Both the position numbers and the translations under genes were made by a program. The notes under the pieces are model-generated. The model did no database searches and was not told the DNA's origin. It saw only the letters and a program-made list of their open reading frames with translations. A DNA stretch of 64,000 nucleotides, taken from positions 29,667,691 to 29,731,690 of the forward strand of contig OX155950.1 of assembly GCA_944548615.1 (NCBI GenBank), written 5' to 3'. Below are positions 39,011 to 56,285 of this stretch, piece by piece; positions within the stretch are counted from its first letter, which is position 1; every line of letters starts with the position of its first letter. The DNA comes from Micropterix aruncella. Taxonomy: Eukaryota > Arthropoda > Insecta > Lepidoptera > Micropterigidae.

Positions 39011-41924
39011 TTTAACGCATTCTAAAACGTATAAAGATGGAAGGGTGAGTATTTTAAGCTTTCTGAAATGACCATGGCATGATTCTACATAACCCAGATT
39101 ACTTCAAATTAGAAAACCAATTACAAAACTGTCCACTCATGAAGAAAGCGTCGAATTAAAGAAGAAACTTATAGTTTTCAAAGAATTAGAAAATGTAATT
39201 GTAATAAAATAGAACTAAACAGAGGTGTAAGATTGTCTTCCAACTGCCATGCATTGACTCCAGTATCATAAATAAAAAAAGTTTCAAAATCCAAGTAGAA
39301 TGCCTATCGCTAGAAAGACTGCACAACAAGCTTTGACAACAATGTTTGATAGGTTTAATAAAAAATTTCATTCATTGAAAATTTCTCTGTAGGTAAAAGA
39401 GCTTTTTTGCCTGTTTGCTTTCAGACTCAACGTTACATGAGTTCCACCTCCAACCTGTACCTCCAACCTGTGCCTTAGTTTAGGTTCTTGGTTTGTAAAG
39501 CTGTGATATAAATCAGCAATAAAACGGTTATAAAACGCACATTTTATTTCATTTTAAACATATAAACGGTACCTACAAAATGAACTCATAATGCACGGTG
39601 TCCGTTTTATGTTTATGTATGAAATGACCCATTTTATGTTTATGTATGCCCATTATCAGTATATATAAAATTGATTTAATTCATTAAACTAGTTTCTACT
39701 TCGGAACTGACGGGTTATAAAAGGCAGGTTCCTGACTGACTGACTCCCTCAAATACCCATTAATGGCGAGCCGAAACTACTGGGGCCAGATACTTGAAAC
39801 TTTTCTGGGAGTTTTCTTTGGATTTATAAGGGTGTGCTAAGAATGGATATCTCATAATTCGACTCGAATAGGGAGAAAGAGTGAACTGAAGTTTTAGTCG
39901 GTGAAATGCTTATCTTCGTAATGGATTCGAATTCGTAATTAATTCGAATGCTTATCTTCTTAATGGAGACTTCGAAATTAAGGACAATTATTCCACATAA
40001 TATAAAGAAACCCTATTTAAGGGTTATGCGACGGTTTATTAGGGCTAATTAATGGTTATGCGAAAATCAGACAGTCCTTTATAATTCACAAGTCGCTATT
40101 TTTTGGACGTTCTGGGTGTCGATTTTTAAATGGATAGAAAAAATGTGGTTTACCAAATGAGATCACTTTTGCATTCCACACTCGAATCTTAAATGAATGT
40201 TATAGAGAATGACGTCATTCCGTATACAATATTTTCTCAATCGAATCAAAAATAACCTAACTGGTGTTTTGTGAGCCGCGATATTTTACTTTTATGTCAA
40301 ATTAACGGAGGATCAGATCGTCTAAATGTCAGTACCAAAGTCTAAATTGTATGCAATGAACTTTGAAAACTCTGACCCGGAAATCGCGAAAAAAATCGTG
40401 TGAGGCTCAGAACTCCGAATCCGAACGTACTCAGATTTGAAGGCTCTGACTTCATTATAGCAGTTATCTCAGAAAGAAATAGTTTGTCAAAAAATAAGTC
40501 ATAAAAGTCACAAACCCACTCGGATGCCAAAATGTATGAGTAAGTTCAGACGAGAAATATCTATCGAAAGATTTAGGTCATTATTACATTATTGTTAAAA
40601 ACTCTGAAAACTTATATGACACAAACACAGTACGAAGTAGTCGCTGAATTGACGCATTCATTTCATCTATGATTTGCTATATTTCAATGCTTCAAACTGA
40701 GCTATTTTGATTTATCTTTGACTCGATTTACAGCAATTTAACACAAGATTTTTACCTTTTTGTGCTTTTAGTGTAAAGTTGTCTCATAATTTATATAGGT
40801 ACATATATGTTATAAAGATATACAAGTTGCTACTCTGAATACCGAAAAACAATTTAAGTGTCGTATTAAAGACACACTGTGTAACGTAATTTAGGCGATT
40901 ACTTAACTGAGACAGATGCGTGTTGTTCATCAATCTATATATTTTTTCCCAATATGTCTCTTAAATATTACAAGTACCATAAGTACTATAATCTAGAGGC
41001 TATATTTACATATATTTATTATTACAATTTAGGATTATTTCAATATTTCTACTGATACATAGACTACAGTAGACTATCTAATTAAATTCATAAATAAATT
41101 GTTTAATTCGTAGGTTAGATAGCGTAGGGTAAACTTCAACGGTCTCCCAAACTAAAAGCCTATGCGTTCGATAATATGTCTACGAGCCACGAACAAACGA
41201 CGAACAATATGGTAAGCTCTGCATAATATATTTTGTAGTCAGTAAGTATAGATTCGTTTGGCGTATCTGTATTACATTTAGGAATTTAATTTATTTTCAT
41301 CGTTTTTCCTATTTCAGATCATTTCGGGGTGCCTCACGTTACTGTTTTGGAATTTTCTTTATAAGAGGATTGTGCAAAATAACATATTGATATAATATGA
41401 TAAAATGATTCGACGTTACCTAAAACTAAAATTGATTTATGAAATACATTTAATAATTGATTTTAAATGACCGGAAGGGCTAACATCAAACAACAAATAA
41501 AAAAAACATCAAACTTCCAGATGTTTCTCAAATGTAAATCAATTTTGGGGTGAAACGTTAGGAAATCTACTACTTCAGAATTAACTAGAACCGCAAATCA
41601 CATTGGTCTTTAACCAGCCTAAAGCTGTTTATATATTTTTTAAACATGGCATATGTAGGCAAAAATGGTAGTTAGACTTAACGAGTCGATAGAAAAAATG
41701 TAAAAGACGCAAGAAAATTTACGATCCATAATTTATCACCACTTTCGAAGAGAGTTATTTCTAAAACTACATCTCACTGAACTTGTTTCTATGTACTAAG
41801 TTAGAGTACTAGTTAAACAAAAACATTTAACAGATATTTACAATTTTCGACGTGAATGTGCCCCCCTTTAATACCGTACCGTCGTCAACCAAAAACAGCT
41901 TTAATACAAATAAGTTAATATTAA
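39011..41924. other. AT-rich DNA with a weak Helitron-like patch
   Basis: Mostly featureless. At 39705-39870 the read GGTTCCTGACTGACTGACTC and the sequence after it resemble internal parts of insect Helitrons. No terminus or coding region was found. Confidence 0.4.
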
Positions 41925-42510
41925 AAACATATTTTTAAAAACAAGCTTTTATCAAAATGCTCTGTCCCAAACCCTGTATGAAGCAACCATGTTATAGTGT
42001 AATGTAAAGAACGGGCTATCATAATTAAATGCTATACAGAATATCGTGTTTGTACTGTTGACCGTTAAGCAGCCCCCTCGTTATAATCCAACCCTGGGTG
42101 CAGCAGCTATAGAAACTTAGAAAAATTCTAAACTTAGAACGGGCTATCATAATTGAATGCGTATAGAAGATTTCGTTTCTGTGCTGTTGTCCATTGAGGA
42201 GTCCCATCATCGGGAACCAACACTGGTTGCAGCAACCACGCCATGGTGAAAATTAGAATGGGCTATCATAATATAATGGGTATACATAATTGTGTCTGTG
42301 CTGTTGACCGTGGGAAAATAGCCTGTTCAGTAGCCGATCCTGGGTGTATACTCAAGTCATGCTCACCATAAAAATGCATTGTCATCGGAACTGAACCAAC
42401 AATTGAAATTTCAAGTAAGAAATGGGCCTAATTAAGCTGGCAAGGTTTAACCTAAACAAACTTACATACTAACAAACATTGCAAAGTAAATAAAATCTTG
42501 AAAAAGTCAC
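41925..42510. repeat. repeat C, copy 3
   Basis: Leader AAAAACATATTTTTAAAAAC, then units near 41970, 42088 and 42220 with CAACCCTGGGTGCAGCAG-type starts. The tail has GTCATCGGAACTGAACCAAC, as in copy 1. Units are degenerate. Confidence 0.8.
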
Positions 42511-42539
42511 TACTGTACGCCAGCTAATACAGGAATACC

Positions 42540-42790
42540 GGCGTGTGATATATGAGCAGATTCATACATTTTTGTATATTCGAATGACTGTAATTCAAAT
42601 AATTAAACATGACGAGTTGGGCGTCAGAAAGCTTCTTTCCCGTTGGATACCGCATAATTTGACTAAAAAGCAACAGCGGTCCGTGTTAATTGGTGTCAGC
42701 CTATTCTGCAACGCTTTAACGGAGGAATTTTGCTTACTGTTATTAGCATCGCTTCAGCTGATTAATCGTGGATATTCTCTTATATAAGCC
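42540..42790 (+). mobile_element. mariner transposase fragment
   Basis: The plus-strand frame gives HDELGVRKLLSRWIPHNLTK followed by KQQR. This is the conserved block just before the first catalytic D in mariner transposases. No catalytic residue or terminal repeat is left, and the downstream frame loses homology. Confidence 0.75.
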
Positions 42791-43432
42791 CAAAAGAAAG
42801 TGTCAATTGGCAGTTTAGGTCTTCGAAAGTCAAATTAAGCCTTTAACAGTTTTCAGTTCTCGTATGCGTATCGTCGAAGAAAACAGTCCCTTCATCCACT
42901 GTCCTCCGTAAACCAGAGTCTCAAGGGTTATTTAAAATTCTGCTAACTAATCAAAGATAGGTTGCGTAATCAGCGATTTCGAGATCGCGAAGAAGCTTTC
43001 CGAGCGTTCAAAACGCTATTTTACAACCCTGGCTTCGGATTGGAATTACTGTTTTAACAGGTAGTTCGGATCGCCACAAATTTTGAAGCAGACACATCTA
43101 CAGGCGCCAGATTTGCATGCGATAGATTTGCAGACGAAATTTAAGCAGTATTTTCATTTGCTACTGTCAAATTCACATTCCGAGGGGCGTCAGATTTGCA
43201 GGTAGCATTTTTGCAGAATATGAAATTAGCGGTAAGAGAATGGTTTTTAAAAAACGCTTCAGCACATTCCGGGCACAAAAACCGTTTTCCATTCCCAGGT
43301 CGTTAGCTATGTAAATTTCGTTTCCCACTAACTCTTGGACGACTACTTAGTTCCGGTATAATCAAGCTGCGAAGATGAAGTGAAAATCAATTTCGAAGTA
43401 TTAATTCATTCCTGTCGACGACGGTTTTACGG
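42791..43432. other. unique DNA, nothing recognised
   Basis: Contains short echoing motifs (CAGATTTGCAG-like at about 43108, 43130 and 43189). No known element. Confidence 0.4.
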
Positions 43433-44070
43433 CAGACAACTCTTATTAAAATGACAAAGCGTCTTAGATAACCGTAATGAAATATTTTTTATATAAAAAC
43501 TTCACAGAAAAGGCCTCCCCGAAGATTGTGCACATTTTCGACTGTCTAGTCGGTGACCATTAACGATCCGGCGTTCCTGGAAACGATAAGTCTAAACTCA
43601 CAGGTTAATCCTACTACCGCTGGGCCAAACGACCCATCTATTTTCCAAGCGAATCGTAATGACGTCCTCGATTAATATCGAAGTACTATCTTGCTCATGG
43701 AACGTTGCAGGATGAAGACAACCTCCTTTCCTGCTTGCAGTTGTCAACTCCATCACACACCAGGTCCTACACGAGGCGAACGACAATGCCATCCAGGCCG
43801 CAAATTTTTGGAGAGACGTGTTCTTAAATTATCTTCTCTTCTTCTCCTTATGGTGCTTCTCCAACTAGTGAAGTCCTTCGCCAGGCAAAACAATTTCGCG
43901 ACACTCGTAACCTAGATTTCCGTCTACGGTCAGTTCTCCTCTTCCTTGCAACCTATTTCCATCATAATTCCTGAATTGCAGGAGTTCGTAACTGTCGTGC
44001 CTAAGCGCGTGACAAAGGTATGCAACTTGGCGCTGTTTGATGGTCTGCCAAAGGGTCGGACACGTCGGAG
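43433..44070 (-). mobile_element. SINE/RTE composite repeat, copy 2
   Basis: Nearly colinear with 36956-37650, including the GCCTCCCCGAAGATTGTGCA block, the A-box region and the RTE-tail part. A short deletion lies near 43815-43820 relative to copy 1. The flanks are unrelated to those of copy 1. Confidence 0.75.
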
Positions 44071-44180
44071 AACTTAAATTATCTTTATAAGTCCGTAATG
44101 ATAAACCTAAAATATTGATAAAAATAAAAGCTGCTTCGCTCCGGTCAGTAATTTTTCACGTAACTATTTAATGTAGCAAA

Positions 44181-44183
<3 letters not shown>

Positions 44184-44255
<72 letters not shown>
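44184..44255. repeat. (AG)n microsatellite, about 72 bp
   Basis: A pure AG run just beyond the composite's end. Confidence 0.98.
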
Positions 44256-44258
<3 letters not shown>

Positions 44259-44784
44259 AAACCAAAGTTGATCTAATGTAGGTCTAATTTAAAAACATGC
44301 GACAATTTCTATTGAAAGTGATCAGTCCTAGACAGTACAGTACAGAAACTAATCAGTATTTCAAAGTGACTTTTGGACCGTAGTTAAGAAAACAATAATC
44401 CAATATCAAAAAATATCAAGTAATCTTTTGTATTTTTATGAGTTATAAAAACAGAAAAACTATCTTTAATCTAACTGTGAGTTTCTGTTTGTTATTGAGA
44501 GAACTGTACATAATGCTATTATAAAACCTATAAGCCCATATACACCGAATGTAAAACTGTGTGTTATTAAGCTTTCTAATACTTATTTAGATTTCTAATT
44601 ATGATGTCAAATAATCTATAAGATGTCAAAACAAAAGACAAAATGCAAATCCATTGCCGGAACTACTTTTTCAACTAACGTAATATTATACATTATGGTT
44701 TGTGAATATTAAATTATATGTATTTTATGTAAAATTGACATTTGTTTTATTTACATATCCCAGTCATTAATCAAAGTTTATACA

Positions 44785-44880
44785 ACTTGGGTTGTCGACT
44801 ACAGCGGGCGAGCCCGTCACCTCAGGAAGTTTTAACGATTAGTCGTTCTATCTCCCTGGAGTGAACGTAGAAGACAAGAA
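44785..44880. repeat. repeat shared with 20795-20880 (opposite orientation)
   Basis: CGGGCGAGCCCGTCACCTCA and GATTAGTCGTTCTATC match the reverse complement of the sequence upstream of the R1-like ORF. Flanking DNA differs. Confidence 0.85.
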
Positions 44881-45284
44881 AGGTTATACAATCAAATTCT
44901 TTGTTATAACAATTATTAACAAAACGCTTTTCCGAAGTTCCATTCAATAACATAGGGGCGGATGATTTGTTTTCGCCTAGTGCGCCAAAAACCATAGATC
45001 CGGCCCTGCCTAGAGGTATTAGATTCTCAACAGAGCCACTATTGGGAGGTCTTAATGAGCTAACACTCAGGCATATGTCACTTCCACTTTATGTCACTTC
45101 CACTCACATGCGGCAGTTGTCATACAAAAACGCATACAGCCTAATTCATATGACCTCACACATTCATAAGAAGTTCGTTTAATACATTGTTAAAGTCCCA
45201 TACATGTATACAATTTAGACAACGTCACTTTTTCTCCTTGCTTCTCAGATATATTATTGCCTAAATAACTAGCTCCTGAAATAA

Positions 45285-45770
45285 CGTCACTCGACCCTTT
45301 GAAGATCATAAGCTTTCTGAAAGAGTATGGAAATATTTGATACATAAAACTGTTCAAAGGCTATATAAATAGCATTTATGTCAACGTTTGTGAAAATTGG
45401 TTCAATAGATTTTGTATAAATTGGTGGGGCATTCGTGCTTCTGTCCATAAAGGTGCAATGTTACAACTTCTTCCAAAGTTTGATTATTTTATTATTTATC
45501 AGTCATGTTTGTGAAAATTGGTTTAATAGATTTTGAACGAGTTGAAGAAATCGCCATAAATATTTTATTTATTTATTTAAAATCGCTAGTGTGTTGGTAT
45601 TTTTTATAAAAATACGGTAATATTTTATACAATATTTTTGCAAATGTTGAGATTATATGTCTCAATAACATGGAAAAAATATATTTCATAGATTATTCGT
45701 ATCGATAATTTATAAAATAATTTTTAAAATATTGAGACACATATGCCCAATGGTAAAGGGTTAAACTCTT
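45285..45770. repeat. interspersed repeat B, copy 2
   Basis: Has the same ordered blocks as 13280-13990, including GTGAAAATTGGTTTAATAGA near 45510. Confidence 0.7.
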
Positions 45771-46639
45771 TATTCGAACATTTTTGGTTCTAAATCTCGT
45801 ATTGACTTTGGAAGGTTATTAAAGAGTTTAAAGGTTAAATACACAAATATCTTTTGGATCATAGTCAAATTACTTTGCTTCGAGTGTCGTGGTCATGTAC
45901 GTGCATGTTAATTGTAGACTCGTGTATGTGGTTTTTAGTATGTGCGATTTACGACTTATTTATTTTGCGAGCTGCTATTCGGTATTCCACTTTTTTTCGT
46001 TTTATCTAAACATAATTTGTAAACCTAGTTGTATTCTTCTGTTGCAATTTAAGGTGAAAAAAAGATAGTAGAGTAAATCAATTTTCCACTTAGGCTAAAA
46101 TCTACCCAAATGTCGAATCTATAACACAGTCTCTAAAGTACAGAGCGTCTACCCACAGATCTAATTAAAATGGAGGGGTTGTGGTACTCCATAATCCCTA
46201 CAAATTGTAGAAGTATGAACTGTGGCGGTTGGGAGGATTACTTTTTGATATAATGTTAAATGTTAGCCGCTCGCTAGCCACCCGAATCAGACATCAAAGA
46301 GAGTTAAGCTTCTAGAAATTTCAGGATAATAACTGATTCTAGCTCTAGATTCTCTACTGGAGAGGGTATTAAAATAAAAGATTAGATTAGTTGAACAATT
46401 GAGGACCGTTTTCTCAAAGTGATCTCATGTTTATTGTCAAAAATGAGTTTCTAATGTTTTCACGTACTTTTTACAGATCTGGAGACATCAGAGAAAATAT
46501 TTTTTTATAAAACGATACTAAAACCAAATATCAGTTTTTTCACGCTGATACATGATCCAAAGATAATCTTTGATTCTGTGTCTTGTAAGATTTTTTTAAA
46601 GGTATTAGCGAAGACGTAGCGAGATAAGATATTAGAACG
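45771..46639. other. non-coding DNA, nothing recognised
   Basis: AT-rich, no supported feature. Confidence 0.4.
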
Positions 46640-46745
46640 AGCTTGTCCCAGTTGGGTGACAGAATCAAATAAGCATTACCTTAAGTGTTTGCCATTCGGT
46701 TTCAGTTATTTTTGTAAGGAAAACCAATATTTTATAGTAAATAAT
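46640..46745. repeat. interspersed repeat A, copy 2
   Basis: CAGTTGGGTGACAGAATC and TTTGCCATTCGGTTT match 1655-1780. Confidence 0.6.
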
Positions 46746-48240
46746 TCTTAAATAAAATTTAAAAAATATTTGGGGTAATGGGAGCTATTGATATTTTTTG
46801 TAAAATCTTTATTTTACCTTAATGTATGGCTGCAATTGATTTCAACCTTAATGAAAAAAATATTTGTTAATACGCAGAGATAATAACAAAGGAACCATAC
46901 TAAGATACTAAAGTCATTTGTCTTGTATAAGAGTCGAGGAATCAGTTATTATTAAATTGCTAGGGTTGAAATTACCATGGAAGATTTTGTCAAATCTACT
47001 TTTATAACAAAGATATTAGAGAAGATTTGTATTTATCACTATTCATTTAGATTTATTTATCACTATTCATTTAGCCTTAAGAACTCTCAATTATTCGTTT
47101 TATTTAAATGTAATTCTTATGAAATGTTTTAATAACAAAAAATAAGATTTTTGCTGATGTATCATCCAGTGAAAACGGCCCTCAATTTCGGTTCGAAATC
47201 CATCGACACACATACTATATCGTAAATTTCAGCAGATTCTATCATATCCAATCTATAGAATGCATACGTGGTGGAGAGATTTATTTTATTAGGGATTGCG
47301 AGGATTTAACGCTCGTTTCCCCGGAAACTAAAGGTAGGTGCTTAAAAGTTTATGGCTGTGATACACGTGAAGCATTTCACGTCTATTTTTTCTTTACTTG
47401 AACTATTTTAAATAATTTTAAAAATCTAACCACGCTTTCGGCGAAGGCGCTTTCGCAGCGTCGATTCAGTCGTTTATCGACTAAAATTATTATAGAATTT
47501 TTGAAAATTATGATATGTTTATACATACATTTCACGAGTAGTAAATTATGTTATACTCTATTATATATAAATGACGAGTCACGAGAGAAAATCACGACTC
47601 ATCACGAGTCGCGAAAGACGAATCACGACTATATATAAATCACGAATAGTAAAATATACTTTAATCTATATAACTGTGACTTTAATCTATATAATCTTTA
47701 ATCTATATACTATAATCTATTGTTCTAATCGGTTGGTATTTTCTGCGAAAGACGGTTAAATAATAATTATGATTTGACTGAGAAAAATCAAAGATGTAAG
47801 CTCTTTAACCGCTCTATTACCGCAATTCTATTTGGTAACGTCAGAAAATATCCAACAAACAACAAAATAGTTAGCGCCAATTTGGGTCCGGCTGTCATTT
47901 AGCGGAAAGTAATTATCGAAACAGAGAGATTGGCTTGAAATTCGCCTCTATTTGAGCAAATTTTCTGGCATCTAAAATAATTGCCGTCATGTTCAGAAAT
48001 GTCGAGACATATACTTAGGTTCTAACAGAATAAAATAACGAATTTTGAAAAAAGAATACACAAAATTCGAGGTTTTCGTTGTGAATTTCCATAATACGAT
48101 GAGCAGCCCCTGGGAAATAAGCAATCCGCTGGCTATTATGGTAAATTGTATGTTTTTTAGCAAGGTTTACGCTATTTGAAGAGAGGCAAATTTTATATGT
48201 AAGTTTAAATAGCAGTAGAAGTAAAAAAATAATGCATATA
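46746..48240. other. AT-rich DNA with short local repeats
   Basis: At 47570-47720 there are echoes of ATCACGACTCATCACGAGTC and three copies of TTTAATCTATATA. Nothing else was recognised. Confidence 0.4.
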
Positions 48241-48249
48241 TATACACTT

Positions 48250-52895
<4,646 letters not shown>

Positions 52896-53115
52896 AGCAC
52901 GCTCGCCTGATATTGAGAAAGTTATGAATTGGCGATAGTACGGGTACGCTCTCCCTGCGGCGGACTTGTTGAGCGACGGTGAAGGGGCGACACGCGTCAA
53001 CGCGAACGTCCGCCAGCCGCCAGGCGCCGCGGGACACTGACTGGCGTCGGCGTCGCGACGTCGCGCACTGCCCGCCGCCCGCCCAAACCACGATACGGTG
53101 CTGCCAACCAGGTCG
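52896..53115 (-). promoter_or_regulatory. CpG-rich island, possible promoter or first exon
   Basis: This is among the most GC- and CpG-rich stretches in the window (for example GCGCCGCGGGACACTGACTG, GTCGGCGTCGCGACGTCGCG). On the minus strand it contains CCAGTCAGTGTCC, close to the arthropod initiator TCAGT. Open frames on both strands are low-complexity and not protein-like. A start of transcription toward lower coordinates is a guess. Confidence 0.4.
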
Positions 53116-53445
53116 CGACAAAAACTTTTCTCAACTGACTTTTATAGTTATTTATATGAATCTTGGAGACTGATGCCGGAAATAAGAATTCTGTAATCTT
53201 TAAATGTATGTAAACGTGTAGATTGAAATTGGAGATACTAAGAAGGCCCGTTTGAAAGTTAAAGAATTTGATTAAACCTGACTTTACGAGTATTTTCTGA
53301 AATGCAAAACTTGCTCGAAAACGAAGTAAATTTTACAGCCGAGAGTAATTGCGTAGAAGTACCAAAGGGAATAATATATACGAAAGAACTAACTGGAAAT
53401 GTAATCGGTTGTGGAGTCAAATTTTACCATGTTAATATTAGGTGG
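53116..53445. other. AT-rich DNA, nothing recognised
   Basis: No supported feature. Confidence 0.4.
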
Positions 53446-53454
53446 CTTATAATA

Positions 53455-53728
53455 GGCGCGATTGCGTTTCTTCTATAACTAAAATCGGAATCAGCTCATG
53501 CGAGAGAAACAAGCCAATACGTTAGAGCGTAATATGAAGCATAAAACTACTCTCTTTTAAAGCATAAAACTACAAATCGAACATAAATCGGCATAATGTA
53601 AGAACGGAATATTTGTTTTCAAACTAATTTAGGCAGGTAGTTTTGTGTGGAAAAAGATACGATCGTTAATTTTATATTCCACTTTAACTAACTGCTCTGT
53701 CTCGTTTGCATGAACTAGTCGAGCCCAA
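53455..53728. mobile_element. MITE family M2, copy 2
   Basis: Left end GGCGCGATTGCGTTTCTTC; right end, reversed, TGGGCTCGACTAGTTCATGC. The inner blocks match the copies at 36327 and 62399. CTTATAATAG occurs on both flanks (53446-53455 and 53735-53744), as a target duplication might. Confidence 0.8.
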
Positions 53729-54179
53729 TGTGAACTTATAATAGCGCACATGACACGTAGCGCTATTTTGATTCGTCTGTCGACGCAAACAACAAAAGAC
53801 GTCACTTCTTACTGATACAGACAGATCGCATTCATAGTCTTTTTAAGCGGCATTTTAATAAAAAATATAAAAGTACATAGTTGTGATTTACCCACGATTC
53901 AATCGAATTGCTCAGTGTTCAATTAAAATTCAATACAATCGCTGCAACATCTACCGCCACTACGCCAATATTTACCATCATACACCACTCCACTAGTGAG
54001 TAAAAAAATCGCAAAAAATATTTCTCACCTAATCCCGCTAAACGTCAAGTGTCAAGTGACTTTTGTACTGCAATTCGGCAGTTTCTGTGTTTTTTTAATT
54101 GAATAAAAAAGTATGCGCAATTAACATTTTACTGTGTTTTGCTTTTATGTTGATAACGAGCCTGCAGCCATTTACTGAA

Positions 54180-54310
54180 CAGATGGGACGGAACCCAACC
54201 GGGTTCTTCGGACCGAGAATGGGCGCTCATAGTTTTTTTAATAAAATTAATATTCAGATGAAATCAGTCATTCAGGGAAAGTCTTAGGGTGACAACCTAT
54301 TTTTTTTTTA
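54180..54310. repeat. interspersed repeat D, copy 1
   Basis: AATAAAATTAATATTCAGATG, broken here as AATAAAATTAATATT and CAGATGAAATCAGTC, then GGGAAAGTCTT. It matches 56145-56285. Class not recognised. Confidence 0.65.
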
Positions 54311-54409
54311 GTAAAGCGAGAGGGTTGGCAACGCCGTTTAAATCACTTGCGCGGGTCAGCACCTCCCCCTCATTTGCAGATAGTACTATTATTTATAATT
54401 GCAGTATCC

Positions 54410-54745
54410 TTGCAGTGGATTCCGGCAACTACCGGCGGATCGCTTGCTAGCCTCCGCACAACACGTCGCCGCTACACTGCGCTGGCTGCCCAGACACTAA
54501 TTGCCTAAAAGGCTAATTACAGACCGCCTGGAGCGGTGCGACGCCGCCCTACCGCGGCCGTCCACTGGCCAGCTAAGCGACAATCACCACTACCACTGCT
54601 GGATCTGCTAGGAGCGATCTTAAGAGATTATCTTAGATTTGCGAGAAGCCGCTGCTAATTTACACTCTACTCTGTGGAACAACGACTACATAACCATTAT
54701 AATTGCTGATTGTGATACCGATACCAAATATACTCCTGCAACCAG
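54410..54745 (+). other. candidate non-coding exon
   Basis: A GC-richer block without an ORF, ending in CTGCAACCAG followed by GTAGTG, a plausible splice donor at 54746. It could be the first exon of a gene continuing beyond the window. No acceptor partner was identified. Confidence 0.3.
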
Positions 54746-54930
54746 GTAGTGATGGTGGTTGCTGAACATTATTCGGTGCGAGTTTTAATTAACCGGCTTC
54801 CTTAAAAGAAATACTAGCAAATAAGCAATTTTTGTTTAAAAAAATGTGGAAAAATTAAAAAAAAGTCTTTATTGGTAAATTTGAACAACCTAGCTTATAA
54901 ATAAAAGTTTGACAAGCGTTGACCAGACTG

Positions 54931-55000
54931 AGCTGTCTAGCGGTAGGTAAAATAACGCTAATAAGCAATATTAGCGGTATTTTACCAACCGCTAGATAGC
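54931..55000 (+). repeat. imperfect hairpin with about 31 bp stem
   Basis: CTGTCTAGCGGTAGGTAAAA on the left pairs with TTTTACCAACCGCTAGATAG on the right, and the stem continues inward to a loop of about 4-5 nt. Mismatches are about four. The size fits a microRNA precursor or a tiny foldback MITE. Confidence 0.7.
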
Positions 55001-55019
55001 GCCTCGCGCTCAACCCTTT

Positions 55020-55520
55020 TTATACTATATTTCAAACAGTATAAAATAACAAGTGTAAAAAAAAAATAGTTTTTTTAATATTTTTTCAATTTTTTAAACA
55101 AAATTTGCTTGTTTGCTCATGTTGATGCATTTATTCTTCTTAGCCGGACCACCAATCAACCAAGAGTGAATGTATTGCGAACGCGCTAAAAAGAATCGAG
55201 ATGAAGACGAAAATATCTATATTGAGCCCCCCTGACACGAAAACGACCATTTCCAGATTGAAGCTGTGTGTCTATCTGTATTTGTGTTTTCCTCCATGAC
55301 AGCGCCCAAACGCTTCATCCTATTGAGCTGAGTTTTGGCATGCAAGCATCATTGGTGATGGTAAGAGTTAAAAAGGTTGTGGTTGAAATCGGTCCACCAG
55401 GTGGCGCACTAGCCATATTTCAATCTCGAAATATTAAACTTAGAGACTCGAAATTTAGTACACAGTTGTTTTCTTGGTCCAAAAACAAAATTGTAAAACT
55501 TTGGTTGGAATATCTCATAT
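55020..55520. other. non-coding DNA, nothing recognised
   Basis: An 84-codon frame at 55268 has no recognisable domain. Confidence 0.35.
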
Positions 55521-56085
55521 AATAATAATAATAATAATAAAACTCTTTATTCTAAAAGGCGAGCTTATTGCCTGCAGGCAATATTTTAGAGCTGACCTTT
55601 ACTATTGTATGGACATTATTTGCGAGTAGACTACATAACTTAACCTATATAAAGAGTATAACAAATAAAATAAAAGAAGATAGAAAGAAATATATACCTT
55701 ACTCTTTGTGGGCACAGGTTTGCCACATCAAAATAATCTAACACCTATAAGGACGCTAAAGTTTTAAAAGGAAGGGAAATGGAGAGGAAAGGGAATTTAT
55801 CTGGAAGATTTCAAATGCTCTCTGAGTCTGTTTTTAAAAGTTGTTATGCTTGGCGCGGTTCTTACATGTTTCGGCAAAGCATTGTAAAGACGGGTTCCAT
55901 GCACGGTGAAAGAGAATGAGAAGAAGTCACTGCTGCGACTAGGGATAGAGAGTAGCAGGTTGTCTTTTGATCTCAGAGGGCGTCCATGAGCCGATAGTGC
56001 AGTAAATCTGCCGGTAAGATAATTGGGAGCGACTCCATCCAAGATCATATACAAGCTACACATTCCGTCATACATTTTAATCGGA
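55521..56085 (-). mobile_element. LINE 3' end with ORF2 C-terminus
   Basis: The minus-strand frame at 56075-55797 reads LDGVAPNYLTGRFTALSAHG, GTRLYNALPKHVR and TFKNRLREHL, a LINE ORF2 tail. The 3' UTR ends with AATAAA followed by a (TTA)n tail at about 55521-55550. Everything upstream of the tail is missing. Confidence 0.9.
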
Positions 56086-56144
56086 TATCAACCCCGAGCC
56101 GCTCGAGGCTAGCCGAGAAGGAAACCGCACCGCTCGAAGCCGTT

Positions 56145-56285
56145 GTGTAACGGAAAGCAATCGGGTTCGTTCGCCGGCCGAGAGAGGGCGCTCGTCGATT
56201 TTATTTATAAAATTAATATTAAGATGAAATCAGTCCTTGGCTAATTGCCGGGAAAGTCTTGGGGCAATACAACAATTTTTTTTCC
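56145..56285. repeat. interspersed repeat D, copy 2
   Basis: TAAAATTAATATTAAGATGA and GGGAAAGTCTTGGGG match 54180-54310. Confidence 0.65.
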
